Assembly: GCF_001949145.1 (NCBI RefSeq)
Contig: NW_019091369.1
Location: 2,689,294 to 2,753,293, forward strand
Reading direction: 5' to 3'
DNA from: Acanthaster planci
Lineage: Eukaryota > Echinodermata > Asteroidea > Valvatida > Acanthasteridae
Length of the DNA: 64,000 bases
Shown here: piece by piece, positions 26,031 through 38,549 of the stretch
Numbering within the stretch: the first letter of the stretch is position 1
Layout of the letters: every line of letters begins with the position of its first letter
Notes under the pieces: model-generated
Seen by the model: the letters and a program-made list of their open reading frames with translations, nothing else
Told to the model about the DNA's origin: nothing
Databases searched by the model: none
Position numbers and translations under genes: made by a program

Positions 26031-26899
26031 ACGGGCTTTTTGGGCAAGTTTTATGCCGGCAGGAAGTTGTACTGTACGGTGGTATTGAAATCTTAGGTTG
26101 ACAAAGAGAAACAATGGCTTTGATGTTTTTTTTCGAATAGAAAAAAATTGTATCAAAAATATTGCACAGATATAAAGCTAAGTTGAATGGTAGGGCTGAT
26201 TATCGACAAAATGAAGCGAACTTCTGCCAAACTTTTTCTTTACAAAACTGATATGTAGGTTATGTCGCATTGAAACAACCATCAAATTTCAACACAACTT
26301 TGAATTAGCATCTCACATCTGGACTACTTTTTGTCTAGAAATTGGAATAAATATACTTAGTTTTGAAATTACATGTTCAAACCAAAATTATTATTTCGGT
26401 CTACTAAAATAAAATTTACGTCAGGCCCTCTCTACTTCAGTAATGTTAAATTCAAATTTTTCCTCTCTCTTCCTCTCCAGTAGTTTACAGCTGTTTATAA
26501 TTTGTAACGCTTGGTTGAAAAGGTTTATTTAGTCATTTTAGTGCATGACTCATCTTTGTGTTTGATGAAGTAGTTCCATATCCGTTAAGCGGTGTAGCAT
26601 AGTGCCAATAAAACAATTGTCTCCTAGAAATTACTGTATATCCGATTTTGGGTGTGGCTACTATGTCTTGATCAACAGACTGAATAATATTCACTCAGGC
26701 CTTGCTCATACGAGTGAATAATTGAGCTGAGCATTCATTGAGCTTTTGTTTCCCTTGAGGAGACAACAGGTGTGTGTTTACGTTTTCACACAGATCAATC
26801 ATTTATGCAGAGTTACCGGTGCGGAAAATAATCACACCAATCGAAAATTTGCTCACAAAGAGGTCGACCTACCACAAAGCTTCTCTTATTAATCGAGGT

Positions 26900-27250
26900 G
26901 GTGAGCGACCAACCACGAAGCTTGTTTCATTGTGTTGGATTGTGTACATTGACTGCAGTTGGGAACCAAGATGGCGGCTGGAATTTACGGAAAGTGTGAG
27001 AATGTTTTGACAAAAACGTAATCCTCTGCCGTTATTAATAAGGTGAGTTTGTTACGGTGCTGACAATTACTGAAGAACATTGCTCCGATAAAAATACAGC
27101 CAGTGCAGTGGGTTGTTTTTCTGCACTGAAGTGTCATTAACTTCAAACTGGTTTGACTTGACGTACTTGATTGTGTCGCGCGCGCGGTCATGGCTGTCGG
27201 TCATCGACGTCGTGTTTTGGCCTGTTACGCTTAGGCCTAGGCCTACGTCC
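26900..27250 (+). promoter_or_regulatory. Candidate promoter and first non-coding exon (TIAM?)
   Basis: CCAAGATGGCGGC at 26966-26978 is the YY1-type element typical of animal transcription starts. It is followed by a strong donor AAG-GTGAGT with GT at 27043-27044 and by a CpG-rich patch near 27174-27215. The ATG in the motif opens only a 16-codon frame ending before the donor, so the exon would be non-coding or carry a short uORF. The next plus-strand gene is TIAM, 13 kb downstream, so it is the likely owner. Confidence 0.4.
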
Positions 27251-27500
27251 TTATTTAAAATTGCGAGTGAAGAAAGGGGAACTATTGGGCTCCTTTCAAA
27301 TGGTCCTTTATGTCAGGCTGTGGTCCTGGTTTTGGAAATGAAAATTATAATCATTTTAAATAGAAATATCAATTAACGATGGTCAGTTAGCATGGTTAGG
27401 CCTAAGCCTGTTGGTGTTGCAAAAATACCATTAATATGACATGAATCTGGGATACTGACAAACGTTCTTATTTTGTGAGAAATTGTTTTCAACTCTGCAT

Positions 27501-27579
27501 AACCCCAGAAGTTTGTGTCTGACGTCCGTCCCACTGCATGGGAGCAGGGCGGACGTCGGACCCCACAGTTCTGGGGGTA
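27501..27579. repeat. Imperfect inverted repeat
   Basis: AACCCCAGAAGTTTG and TCTGACGTCCGTCCC on the left face GGGCGGACGTCGGA and CAGTTCTGGGGGT on the right. The arms are about 32 bp around a loop near ACTGCATGGGAGC, a small foldback. Confidence 0.65.
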
Positions 27580-29724
27580 AACATAGTAAACTCTACATAG
27601 ACTTTGCACCATCAGGGAAGTAGCGTCAGGTTACAGTTTTTTCATTATTTTAACAAGTACCACACCTGTAAGTACAAGGAATGATAATCATTTTAATTGC
27701 TCCAGCAAAGTAGGCTTGAGATTATTACTTATTATTTCTTCTCCCTAAGATGGTGGATTTTGGGCAATACCAGAAATTAGGGGTCCATTTTTTTTTTCGT
27801 GTCCCTGTCACATCTGACATGTGATTTTGCAAGTTCAGAACACATTTTCCAATTTCCAAGAGTGAAGAATTAATGCAAATTACCTGCCAAACAAATTGTA
27901 ATAGTTTAAAATCGATTCCGGTGATATTTCCATGTCAAATAACAAAGAACAGATGTAACAGGGACACAGAAATGTCACACGTTTGGACCCTTGATTTCTG
28001 GAATTACCGATTGTGATTCCAAGAAAAAAATTGACAGCCTCAACATCTTGGATGAGACAAAAGGCGAAAGAGGACAATTTTTTACAAGGATATTGTTTCC
28101 ATTTGTAGATGTGGTTAGAAAATAGGTCTCAAGTTTTCAAAGAATGTTTCTCTCAAATCCATTCAGCCACTGCGGTTAGTGGATGATATCTGCAGTGGCG
28201 AGCGAGAATGTTCACATGTTCAAGTTGGAGAAGAATACCAGTCTCCAAATTACATAGAACTTGTTGCCTTTTACAAAATGCCATGTATGATTTCTACACA
28301 GTGAAGGATTTTGGAGGATTCGGGAGGGTTCCCCCCCCCAAAAAAAAGTAGTTATAATTTGCAGATCTGGCAATGCACATATAGGTACTGGATGTACATG
28401 TATGTAGTAATGAGTCAGCATCCTATTGACTTCCATCATGTCGTGCATTGTCAGGCATTTGCCCTGCATCGCAGCTTTTATTGAAAAGTACAATAACTCA
28501 ACACCCATCACGACTGACTGTTGACCTTCTGAGTCTCCAAGAGAAGTCTGGAACATACCAAAGTGGGGTCCATTGACAAAGCTTTGCACACCCCAGAAGA
28601 GGTTGTGCAAATTGATCCAGGAAAACAATCCTTTGTAGATGTCCACTGAGACTGATAAGTATATTTGCATAGGTTTCGTTATCAGTTTGATGGGTATTTT
28701 ACGTACCTTGCTAGTTACACATCACTGAGTGTACCAAGCCTGTCACAGAAGTTTGGGAACCCCTTTTTTTTCTATTACATTTTCATTCAACTTGCTCAAA
28801 CTTGGAGGCCAAGAAATTAATTTTAGACAAAAAACAACTTTGACTGAAAACAACTGTGCATCTGAACCTTATGAAATGGAGAACACCACATTTTCCACAG
28901 TACACATTCTTTTCTAAGGACGTTTTTGATGTTGTCCAAGCAGTTTTCCGACACCTGAGAATGATTAAATTATGATACCACTTCACGGAAAAACAGGGAA
29001 AGCCCAGTAGTATAGTTTTGGCCAAGTACTTCCTAGTATTCAAAGAATTCAAACTTTGCTTTTATCAGAAGAAGTAAAAAAAAAAAAATTCCCCCAAGAT
29101 CCATTTGACAGTTGTGTAATTGAGCTCATGAAACAAGAACAGAATGTTATTTTTGCCGAACAAGTTACAATGTAAATGTAATGAAAACTTGACAAAGTTA
29201 CGAATTTACGGTATGTATTTGTTCTCTTGAGAAACATGGGGGTGTATTTCTTGTTTTAGTTTGTGTCAGAATAATCTCTCGGTTTCACAATATTCATTGG
29301 TTTCATTCTGAGTGAAGAAAAGGCTTGTAGGAAATATTATGTGGGGCTGATGATTCTGTGCATTACAAGTTCTGATTCTGTCGTCAGTTAAGATGTGTGC
29401 ATGAGTATTTTGTTTTCTTTAATCCGCGTGCTGGTCATTGATAATAACAGAAGTGATTTATGCGTACAATAACACAATGCAATGATAAAATTATTGGTCT
29501 ACCGGATACATGACATTCTCGTTGCTGGCATTATAATGTAAATATTTGTACTCACAAAACCAGCAATGAAAAAACAACTGTAACAGCTGGGCAGGATCAC
29601 TAGGACTGATAAAAAATCAATAATTGCCAATCACTGTTCTGGTTGTGTGATTATTGGAGATTACTTCACTTGCTGTTTGAACCCTGGGAGCTCTCACAGA
29701 GCTGGCCTCTACATGCAGCTCTGT

Positions 29725-29765
29725 ATACTGTATGTACATGATATTTATATGTACATGTACATAGT
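29725..29765. repeat. TGTACATGTACAT-type simple repeat
   Basis: Repeated TGTACATG words occur here and at about 30196-30250, 36262-36290 and 42194-42212. They are self-complementary and scattered, with no gene-specific role seen. Confidence 0.5.
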
Positions 29766-32700
29766 AAACTTGTTGTTCCGGCTCCTGAGTCTTTAGTTTG
29801 AGATATGGGCAGAAAACTTCAAGCTTAGATGCCGGAGTCCGAGCAAGCGACCCTATCCCTTGGGATGATGGGTGGGATTTTTTTAAAAGACACCTTCCTC
29901 CCCAGGCTTCATGCATTTCTCGACAACCAACCCCTACCTTGTCGAACTACATGTATGCTCCAATTTATTGCCGTTGCCGTCCGCCCTTTACAGCAACCCG
30001 ATTTTAAACTGACGGCGCCTTGTGCCCCCACGCTCGCAGCGATGCAAATAGCGTATGTGCATGTTTGCATGCAGTGGAGGTGGGGCACTATATAAAATTT
30101 GATATCAAAGTTTTCCTGTCTCCATTACATCTGGCGTATAATTCTGTAAGTTCCCAAGAGTAATTGGGTGCAAATTACCTGCCAAACAAATAAAAAGTAC
30201 ATGTAGTTTGGAGTTGATTTCAATGATATACATGTATATATATATATGTATCCCTCGTCAAATTACATAGGGCAGGAGTAAGGGATAGAAAAATGTCACA
30301 CATTGTCTGACCCCAAATGTACAGAGTGACACCGGGCGTGTCGTACATTGTGTACATTGTTCGTCTACCGGTACGATTGGCGTGGTGGTGTGGCATCAGA
30401 ATTGTTAGGCAGAGCTGCTCATTTTGGTTTTGTCTGGGACATACATGTATACATGCAAACAGTTAAACTTAAATTTTGTGTCCATTGCATCACCGCTTCC
30501 AGATATTTGTTGCTGATTTGATTGGGGCAAATCATAATACATTGCGATGATTGGATGGGGACGAACCAAGGGCTGTTCTAGAAGTTGAGGAGAAAATATC
30601 CAATGTGTTAAAGGAAGGAAGAGTGGAACTGTTTGCAGAGTTCAGAATTATTTGCTGACATTGACCCCTGCCAAATGCCTCTGTGTCGGGCTCAGTCCGT
30701 TAATTGCTAAACCAGACAGAGAGAGAGACAGGCAAACTTGTCAGATCTTCCCCTCAGGAAGCTGTTCTAAAATAATAGCACATCTTAGAGTTGGTACATT
30801 GCATTTGGGCCAGGGTCTGCCGATGAGGTTTGTAGGCCCTTCCATTGTTTTACACATTGCTGGCCCAAGCTGAAAAGTCAGTCTAGTTTAAATGAGACGG
30901 AGACATTCGCATTGGATTTTATACGATGCCACTGCTTCCATGTGATAAGAGGTGCATTGAACTAATCGGCCAACGTCCCCCCGCACAGTGACGAGACTTG
31001 GTTATTTACAGCTTTTTTGACTTTTGAACAGGTGATGGCCAGGTCTGTAGGATTTACCTGTGGGGAAGGTGAAAGAACCACAAAGATACCGTTATTAACC
31101 AAATCCAATTCAACAGACCTCACCTGAGCAATAGCGACTTTTATGTAACTAGACATAGACTACAGACTGTGGTGGTTGAACCCTAATTAAATTGAACACA
31201 TCCTTGAGGTGTCTGCCCTGTGATAACTTGTCATGCAGAACTTGTTGGTCATTTGGAAGCCCCAGGGACCATTATCTGAGCGTCCCTTTGCTGGGAATGA
31301 AGGCCTGGTTTGGTTGACTATAGAGCTAGGACCACTGAGGGTGGACAGAAAGACTTCGGGCTTTTAAGAAAAAAATAAAAGTACTGAAAGTTATTGGTGA
31401 GAGAATAACAGTTCATCGTACAAAAAAATGATTTCCCAGTGACTGAGTGGTAGTCAGTACACACTACAGGTTTGCTTGAAATAATTGGCATTTTTTCACA
31501 GGTTAATTCGTGATGATTGATCTTAGCAACCTACAATTTGAAATGACTGACTTTGAATAAGTTCTTACATTACATACCCAAGCAATTATATTAACCCTAA
31601 GCCCCCAGGGTGTATGTAAAGTCATATTGAAATCAGAGGATTGAGGACTGCTTTAATTACGTAGAAACGTCTTCCTATCCAGCCTTGCTTTCTTCCCTTG
31701 GTAATATGACAGATTTTGGCAATAAGAAAATCAAAAGCTGTTGTGGTTTGTAGATCTCAAGTAATTGGGCCCTTGTCAGTCCCGGTGTTTTTAATACCTG
31801 TTCATTTGCACTCGTTGCATTATAGTACATGATTTCAGCAGGTATTGAAAAGTTGAATCCTAATAGAATTTAACAAGGAGATTCTGTGCCACGAGGAAGA
31901 CAAATCCTGAGTGCTACAGCACCTTAAAATAGCCCAGGACTGGAGTTTCAATTGTAAAAGGAAACCAAAAGCCAAATACAGGTATGGCGCATGCTAACAG
32001 AACCACATTAAAAAGAGAAAGGGTTTGTTGACATGGTGCTTGGAGCTCAAGACCTTCTCATGCCTCCACTGTAAATTTGTCAGACACATGTAAAATCCAC
32101 TGCAGAAATTATACATAACACAGGCAATAGAATTGAAGTGAAAGTTGCTAAAACAAGCTCCTAGGATTTGGCCATTGGGTTTATAATTGCTGTGTAGGGT
32201 AAAATGTAAATTAATGATAACAAAACAAACCTGAGGGACAGATTGTTGTTACCTTCACTTTCAGCAGGTTTTTTTCCTGGTCTCTGATTTCATGAAAGAG
32301 GGCTGAACTGAAAGCATACCTTTAAAAGAGAAAGTTCGTAGATTAGAGGCATTGCTAACTTAATGTATGACCTCATGGTGTAATTAACCAAACACTTGAA
32401 TATAATGAATATGCATAAGTTTGTATCAGTCATGATTGGTGATTGCGAGTACATTGGTGATAGGAAACAGATTCAGGGCAAAATAAGACGAGTCATCTCC
32501 CGAAGGAATAGACCTTCCTTTGACCCCCACCCACTAATTAGCTCATTTGCATGCAATGAATTTGGAATACTTTAACTCCACACTGCTGAAGAACTAGTGT
32601 GAAAAAATTAGGGTCAGCCTGTCAGCAATTAATTTGAATATGATGAATATTCACAAAGACATACCTGGTTGTTATTCATTTTCCAGTGTGCGGCCACTGT

Positions 32701-34234
32701 CAAGATGACCAGGATAACTGACAGTCCATGGCCCCGCAACATGGATATGAGGTAGCCACAGCCAGACTTGCAGTATGTAAACGCAATCAACCGGCAATCA
32801 GTTGAGGTAAGTGAACAGACCTGTACAGGTTGCTGCAGTTCACTCACTGAAAGGAATGAGTTCCTCTGAAGACAATCAAGTGCAAAAGGACGGAAATCCG
32901 CAGTGTTCTCCACGTCTGCTGCTCCCCTGAAGGGTCACAGCCAAGGGCGAGACCATTTTACCGATGAACTTTTGATCTTCTGAAACAACAACTTCTGAAA
33001 AAGTATATTCAGGAGTTTTCTGCCAGTAGATATTTGTCTGCAGTCTTGATACAGCTGGTCAGCCTAAGGCAAGTAGATCTGGGACTGCCTCCTGTGTCAG
33101 TGAGTGGAATCTGTTTGTTTTTGGATGTCAGTATTTTACAGTCGCCCTTCCCATGCTTGTTGTCGTTGCTGTGAGTAGACTGGATTTGGTCCTGATATCC
33201 GAATATGTAGAATCATCAGTGAATATTTGACCTACCATATGCTTACAAGTGTGATTCATGAACATAACCTGCTGCTTATCACATTTTTCTCAAACTGCAA
33301 ATAGATGTAGATTGATTGTTTTGGACTAAAAACCACAGAAATTGACATTTCCAATACGGAAATGTGATTTTTAAAAAATTATTTCGTCATTTTAGAAAGA
33401 CTTCATCTTTAATTTAAGCCTCACAACTTCTCGCAAATACATTTGTATTTTTCTCATTATTACCCAATAGAAAAATACCGTGGGGGGGGGTCACTTACGG
33501 ATATGTGGGAGGCAGGGGTTACATCTAGAGGTAAATATGTACAAAAATGAACAAAAATTTCACTTCAAATGAATAAAGCAAACCAAAGTTCTTTTTATGT
33601 TGATAACAATGCAAACTCACATTTAATCAGTGTTCATCAGTTGCAGAATGAAAGTGAATCTTTATTTACACAAGGAAGCAAATCTTTATAAGTACAAAGT
33701 GAAAGAAAAATGGAACCCTGACAAATTTACTCTTGTACCATCCGATTATTCATAGAGCAGGGACAGAATTGATGATGTTATTTTTCTGTGGGTAAGTACA
33801 CTGTGGTCAGCATCTGTGTGTGGCCTTCCTTCCCCTGAATTTCCTCATCAGTGAAAGACACAGCATTGCTGTGAAAAACTGCTTCGGAACTTTGTAGATA
33901 ACTCGTTATCAGGTGGAGAGCCGATTGGGCCCAATCAGCAGTTACCGTCAGCAGGTTGATGTGGTTCAGCTGGTTGATTCCTTTTCCCCGTTGAAGATAA
34001 TTTCGGGGAATGTTATTTTCCCTTTCGTTCTTGCAGTTGCCACTGTTTCGATTGTGTAACTTTCATTGCTGGAAAAAGTTAAGAGTTCAAAGAGAAAGTA
34101 TGACATTGTGGCTTAGCTTGTCTGTAAATTACCTAAATGCTGCTGTAAGAGAGTTGATTTGCAAATTAAAAAAGAAGCCAGTTGTTGTCACTCATGACAT
34201 TTTTAAAATACTTGGCGAACGTAATACTCAAATA

Positions 34235-34328
34235 CTTGGCTAGCCTTAAACATGCTGATAATGCCAGCATTGAAGGTGAGGGACCTTATCAGCGTCTATT
34301 CTCCTGAGCCAGTTTAAGACTAGCCAAG
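34235..34328. repeat. 94-bp foldback with 17-bp terminal arms
   Basis: CTTGGCTAGCCTTAAAC at the left end matches the reverse complement of GTTTAAGACTAGCCAAG at the right end with one mismatch. An inner GCTGATAA faces TTATCAGC. It is a MITE-like shape with no coding content. Confidence 0.75.
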
Positions 34329-36025
34329 CACATACCCTTTTTGTAAATACCTTTTGAGTCCAAAAGTTGAAACAACTTTTGAAAATTATAAATTCCCCAT
34401 AATTTCTACTCAGTTTTCACAAGTCTGAATTACAGCAACATCAGTTATAACTCAAGAGAACTGTCGGTACTTGTCGGTGAAGCGGCGGAGGAAAGTTGCG
34501 GATTCTAAAATGACTCATAAGTGACTCGATTAAACTTTAGAAGACAAGACAGACCACCTGGGCAGATTCGTTCTTCTGTCAAACTTGCCTGGATGCCTCT
34601 AGATCATGTTTTTCGTCTCTGAGGGCAATTCCCCCCCCCCACATGTACAATCATTGTCACCCTTGCATGCTGCTATCAAAAAACTCTGGTACATGCATTT
34701 ACCCGTACCTCCTTTTCTGAAAAGCCAGCTTCCTGTCCGGATAACCTAATAACCCATTTGCATCACAATTGCTGGAAAACAGTGTCTGCCGTTCTGCACA
34801 ATCATTCATCACAATGGATCCTCACAATACGCATCATGTATGTTGTGCTTTCTCCAGTCTTTGAAATGGTGGGGGGAAAAAGTGTTGCCAAAATGCGACA
34901 TAAGTTCAAGTTTAGAGTGCACTTTCCTGCATTGTCCTATCAGAAAATGTACCATACCCTGGGAAAGATGGACTAACAAACTGACAATAACAATTGTAAA
35001 TTTACATTATTCCTGTCAGTGACCCGTGACCAGTCAAGCAAGCTCACATGAAACGCATAATTAATTTTAGATAAATAAAGCCTTCAGATATCATTTGTTC
35101 AGTGAACCATTTGCAAATGGAGCCCAGAAAATTCTAAGAAACTGCATATTCATGCATCTGAATATGTATGATTCATACTTACCATGCACTAGTAGTTCAG
35201 GCATTGAAATGTTATAAAAATACACTTATACCAGAATGTCTATAAAACCTTGGTTATTGTAGGTTCACATGTAGTGAACATATAATTTTATGCATAGCTT
35301 TCGTGAAACGAAGCAGGAAGAGGATCAGACAAACATTCTGAGTGCCACTGATAAGCCGAGGAGGAAACAGTTCTCAATTGAATTGTGATTGCATGAACTT
35401 GAAGACTTTTTAATATTCCTGACAGTTGGACTGATTTCCCAGAAACAGTGGAGATTTTTTGATCTAAAAAAACAAAAAGCATATTTCTTTTTTAGCAAGA
35501 TGTTGCAATTTTGTCTTATTTTTCCCGTAGTTCCAACAGTACACGCGTCATTTTCTATCCTTGGCATCAAATCACCCAATAATGAAACCAAAAAAATCTA
35601 AATTTGTGCTAAGTTATTACTTACACGAGATAGGACAGCTCTGTTTACATAACTCTTTTTTATCTCCCTGGCTTTTAAAGCTCTTTGCGATTGCGCGAGA
35701 AAATCAGAGAAGTTCCTGAGAGAATGGGGTTCAGAAAAAAAGTAGGTTTTAGTTATCGTAACTAACTCGTCATTGAGGTTTGATTGCACAGTACTTCTTG
35801 CATTTGGCCCAAAACTTTATTTCTGCAAAATCGGAAGGCAGATCTTCCTTTAAATTATTGGGGGGGGGGCTAATGGAATCCAATATATTTTTCATTCAAC
35901 CAATACTAAAAGTAATAGCTGCTTCCATCATTCTATTGAGTCAGTGGAGAAATGCAATTAGTCGTTTCGGTTTCTTTCTTTTTTATTACTGGTACCAGCA
36001 CAACTGGAGCACACAACATCAAGAA

Positions 36026-36052
36026 GTCATGACCACCATGTGTGGCCATGAC
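36026..36052. repeat. 27-bp interrupted palindrome
   Basis: GTCATGACCAC and GTGGCCATGAC pair with one mismatch around a 5-base centre. It is a small site, possibly chance or a dimer-binding site. Confidence 0.6.
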
Positions 36053-38309
36053 TTGGCCCGCATACGACCGGCTTTGCGTAAAGGCAGTCTGAGCTTGAGT
36101 CACCAATCGCCTCCTCTGTCGCTTGTTAATAATAGCACTCTCGTGCTGCAATGTCATGAGTAACTCTTTGGAAAGCACCTTGTTTTTCTTGCCTCGTCTG
36201 AAATGCATTAATGGCTTTGAAACATATTGTCACTTTGTAAGTAAAAAAATCTAGACATCCCATGTACTACATGTACATGTATACACGTAGTTGCACTGGA
36301 AAAAGTCCCTAAATGCTAGAATAAGTCAGGTTTTGAAGTTAATACAGACACCTGTGCCAGATCAGTTGTTTCCATGAAATTTCCTGGGCTTCTCTGGTAA
36401 GCGTGTTATTTCTAGTTATCAGGAAATGATCCTTTTCAAAGAATCGATCTTTTTGGCGCAAACACATCAGAATTTACATTTGGTCCTAAAGAATGAGTCC
36501 TTGCTTCAAGCCAATATGAACAAGATTAATGAAAACATTAATGTAGAGTTTCACCTCACTCTCTAAATGTTCTAATGTGATGCCAGCTTTAATGCATGCT
36601 ATTTTATGACTCATTGAGAATATAGAAATGAGCTAAATTAAGAGTAAAATTTTCCACAAAAATAGTTTTTACAAATCTGTTTCTAGCTATTCAGCCATTT
36701 CAAAACCCTCAGTTGTCCTTGATGTGTTTTAAGCTCCGTCTTTGCTTCTTATTTTGATCTTTTCATCAACAGTTCAGCAGTCCCCCCCCCAGTGTCGGTA
36801 TGATCGTACTCCAAAAGGTAGATGACTGTCTCCCATTCCCCCATAACTTCCTCCCAGCTTTCCTCTTCCCTTGTCCCCATGGGCTCAGCTGTGGTAAATC
36901 ACAGCGCTGGTGGCTGAAACCATGCCACCCCTCTAAGCCTCAAAGCGACCCACAATCAGCTAAAAATAGCATCTGACGGAAGGGAAAAGTACACCATTTT
37001 GCTTTGTCATATTCTTCAGGTGATTTCAGTTTGCGAAAACAAATTCTTGGATCGACCTATAGACGTGTGATCCGGACGTGACGAAAAGTTGATTTTTGAA
37101 AAGGAAAAGTTTTTGAATAGAAATTTACATATTGACTCTGAATGTAGATTTTGCATGCTCAGATGAGAAACTTTGGCCAAAGTAAACATTTCCTGGTACA
37201 TGTGTAAAAATGAAGAATTTTTTTATGAAATCAGCAAAGTAAAACGTGGAGTTTTAAAGACCAGTCCTGGTAAATTCTTCATTTGTCATATGTGTTCAGA
37301 ATGAATACTGTTTAAACCTGTCCCAAATAGGGATTTATTTTTCCCTTTAAACAACACGGCCACCTGTCTTCAACTTATCAAACTACTCATCCCTCTTACA
37401 CTGTTCCAATTTTTCACCAGCATCACAGCTGGCAGGCGTGTACCGTCGAGTAACCATGGCAATGCCAAACTTCCAACAAGTGCCCTTTTGTGGTTTTTTT
37501 TTCTTCTGACAAACAAGATATTTTCAGTGTGTCTTAGGACTGGTAGACCTGTGGCTCGTAATAAGTCGCATCTCCGTAGATTCGTTGATTTCCTGCTTGC
37601 TGAGGGTATGTGGGGGGGGAGGGGGAAGGGGGGATACACATGCAGACACAGACCCTGATAACAGATAATGCATCATCAACCTGCTCCTTCCTTGGGCAAC
37701 AGTTGTTGTTCCAATCTTAAAACAACTGAGAGACAACATTGTACGACCCCTGACCTTACTTTAAAGGGGCAGGCAGATGCTAAACCAGATACCTAAAGTC
37801 CATCTTTATGCATTTTTGGGCTCCATTCTGAATGGTCTTGGGAGACCCAGACGTGCTGATTAAGCTTATTGTTCATGTGTTAATTGCTTCACCTGCCATG
37901 TCTGCAATTTAGATTGGGTTGATGGCCCGATAATGCAGCCACAGACAACCTGTTCAGTGACTTTGAGGTCAGGGACAGAAATTGAAGGGCACAGTGGAGG
38001 ACAGGCTAGTCTTAAATGCTGGTGCTCGATTTTTTGCATTTGTTTAGTGTGTTCTTATTCTTCCATGATGTGAGTGACCTGGACAGGTTCTTCTTGGGTC
38101 CAGTTCCATTCTCAATGGCAAATATTGCTGTGCTTGTTTTAATGCAGGCCACAAAAAAATCCGGTTTGTTTGGCGTTGAGCCATTTAAATGTAGGGTAGA
38201 TCTGGAAACAGGAAGTATTGGTCTTTTTTTTTTGCCTTAGCATGAATGAACTGAGAACCAGTGATCAGCGTTATGCATTTCTATATGACTTTTTGGCTGA
38301 TGACCTTTT

Positions 38310-38354
38310 CTCTGCTAAGCAAAATAATTTTCTGTGCTTAGCAGAAATTTGTGT
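38310..38354 (+). repeat. Dispersed TGCTTAGCA repeat, copy 3 (partial)
   Basis: CTGCTAAGC then GTGCTTAGCAGAAATTT matches the end of the copy at 16960-17060 read on its minus strand. Confidence 0.5.
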
Positions 38355-38478
38355 TCAGCAATTCTAGGAGATTGACTTCAGCTGTTGCCCACTTACTTAA
38401 AGTTAAACAGCAAAGGATACGCATCATGAAGAGATGACTTTTAATTATATAAGTCTTTTTTCCTTTTTTCTCTGTCAG

Positions 38479-38549
38479 ATCTTAGATCGTAGAGTTATCC
38501 CTAACACCGAGCAACTTACAAGACCGTGAAACGAGAGTTTTAAGAGAAG
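38479..38549 (+). other. Candidate 71-bp non-coding 5' exon of TIAM
   Basis: A long pyrimidine tract and CTGTCAG acceptor lie immediately left, and a consensus-like AAG-GTATGTG donor immediately right. All three frames contain a stop, so it would be untranslated. It lies between the candidate promoter at 26966 and the first coding exon at 40500. Transcript evidence is lacking. Confidence 0.4.

Larger units (their letters stand above)
27043..38478. other. Long non-coding stretch upstream of TIAM
   Basis: About 11 kb with no recognisable protein. All frames are short and domain-free. It holds inverted repeats at 27501-27579 and 34235-34328, a 27-bp palindrome at 36026-36052, several TGTACATGTACAT clusters and G/C homopolymer runs (for example 33482-33490, 34630-34640). 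The likely identity is a 5' UTR intron and regulatory DNA of TIAM. Confidence 0.55.

Noticed and set aside
32629-32913. Minus frame with a hydrophobic stretch
   Set aside because: A single hydrophobic run, no signal or partner exons, AT-rich context.
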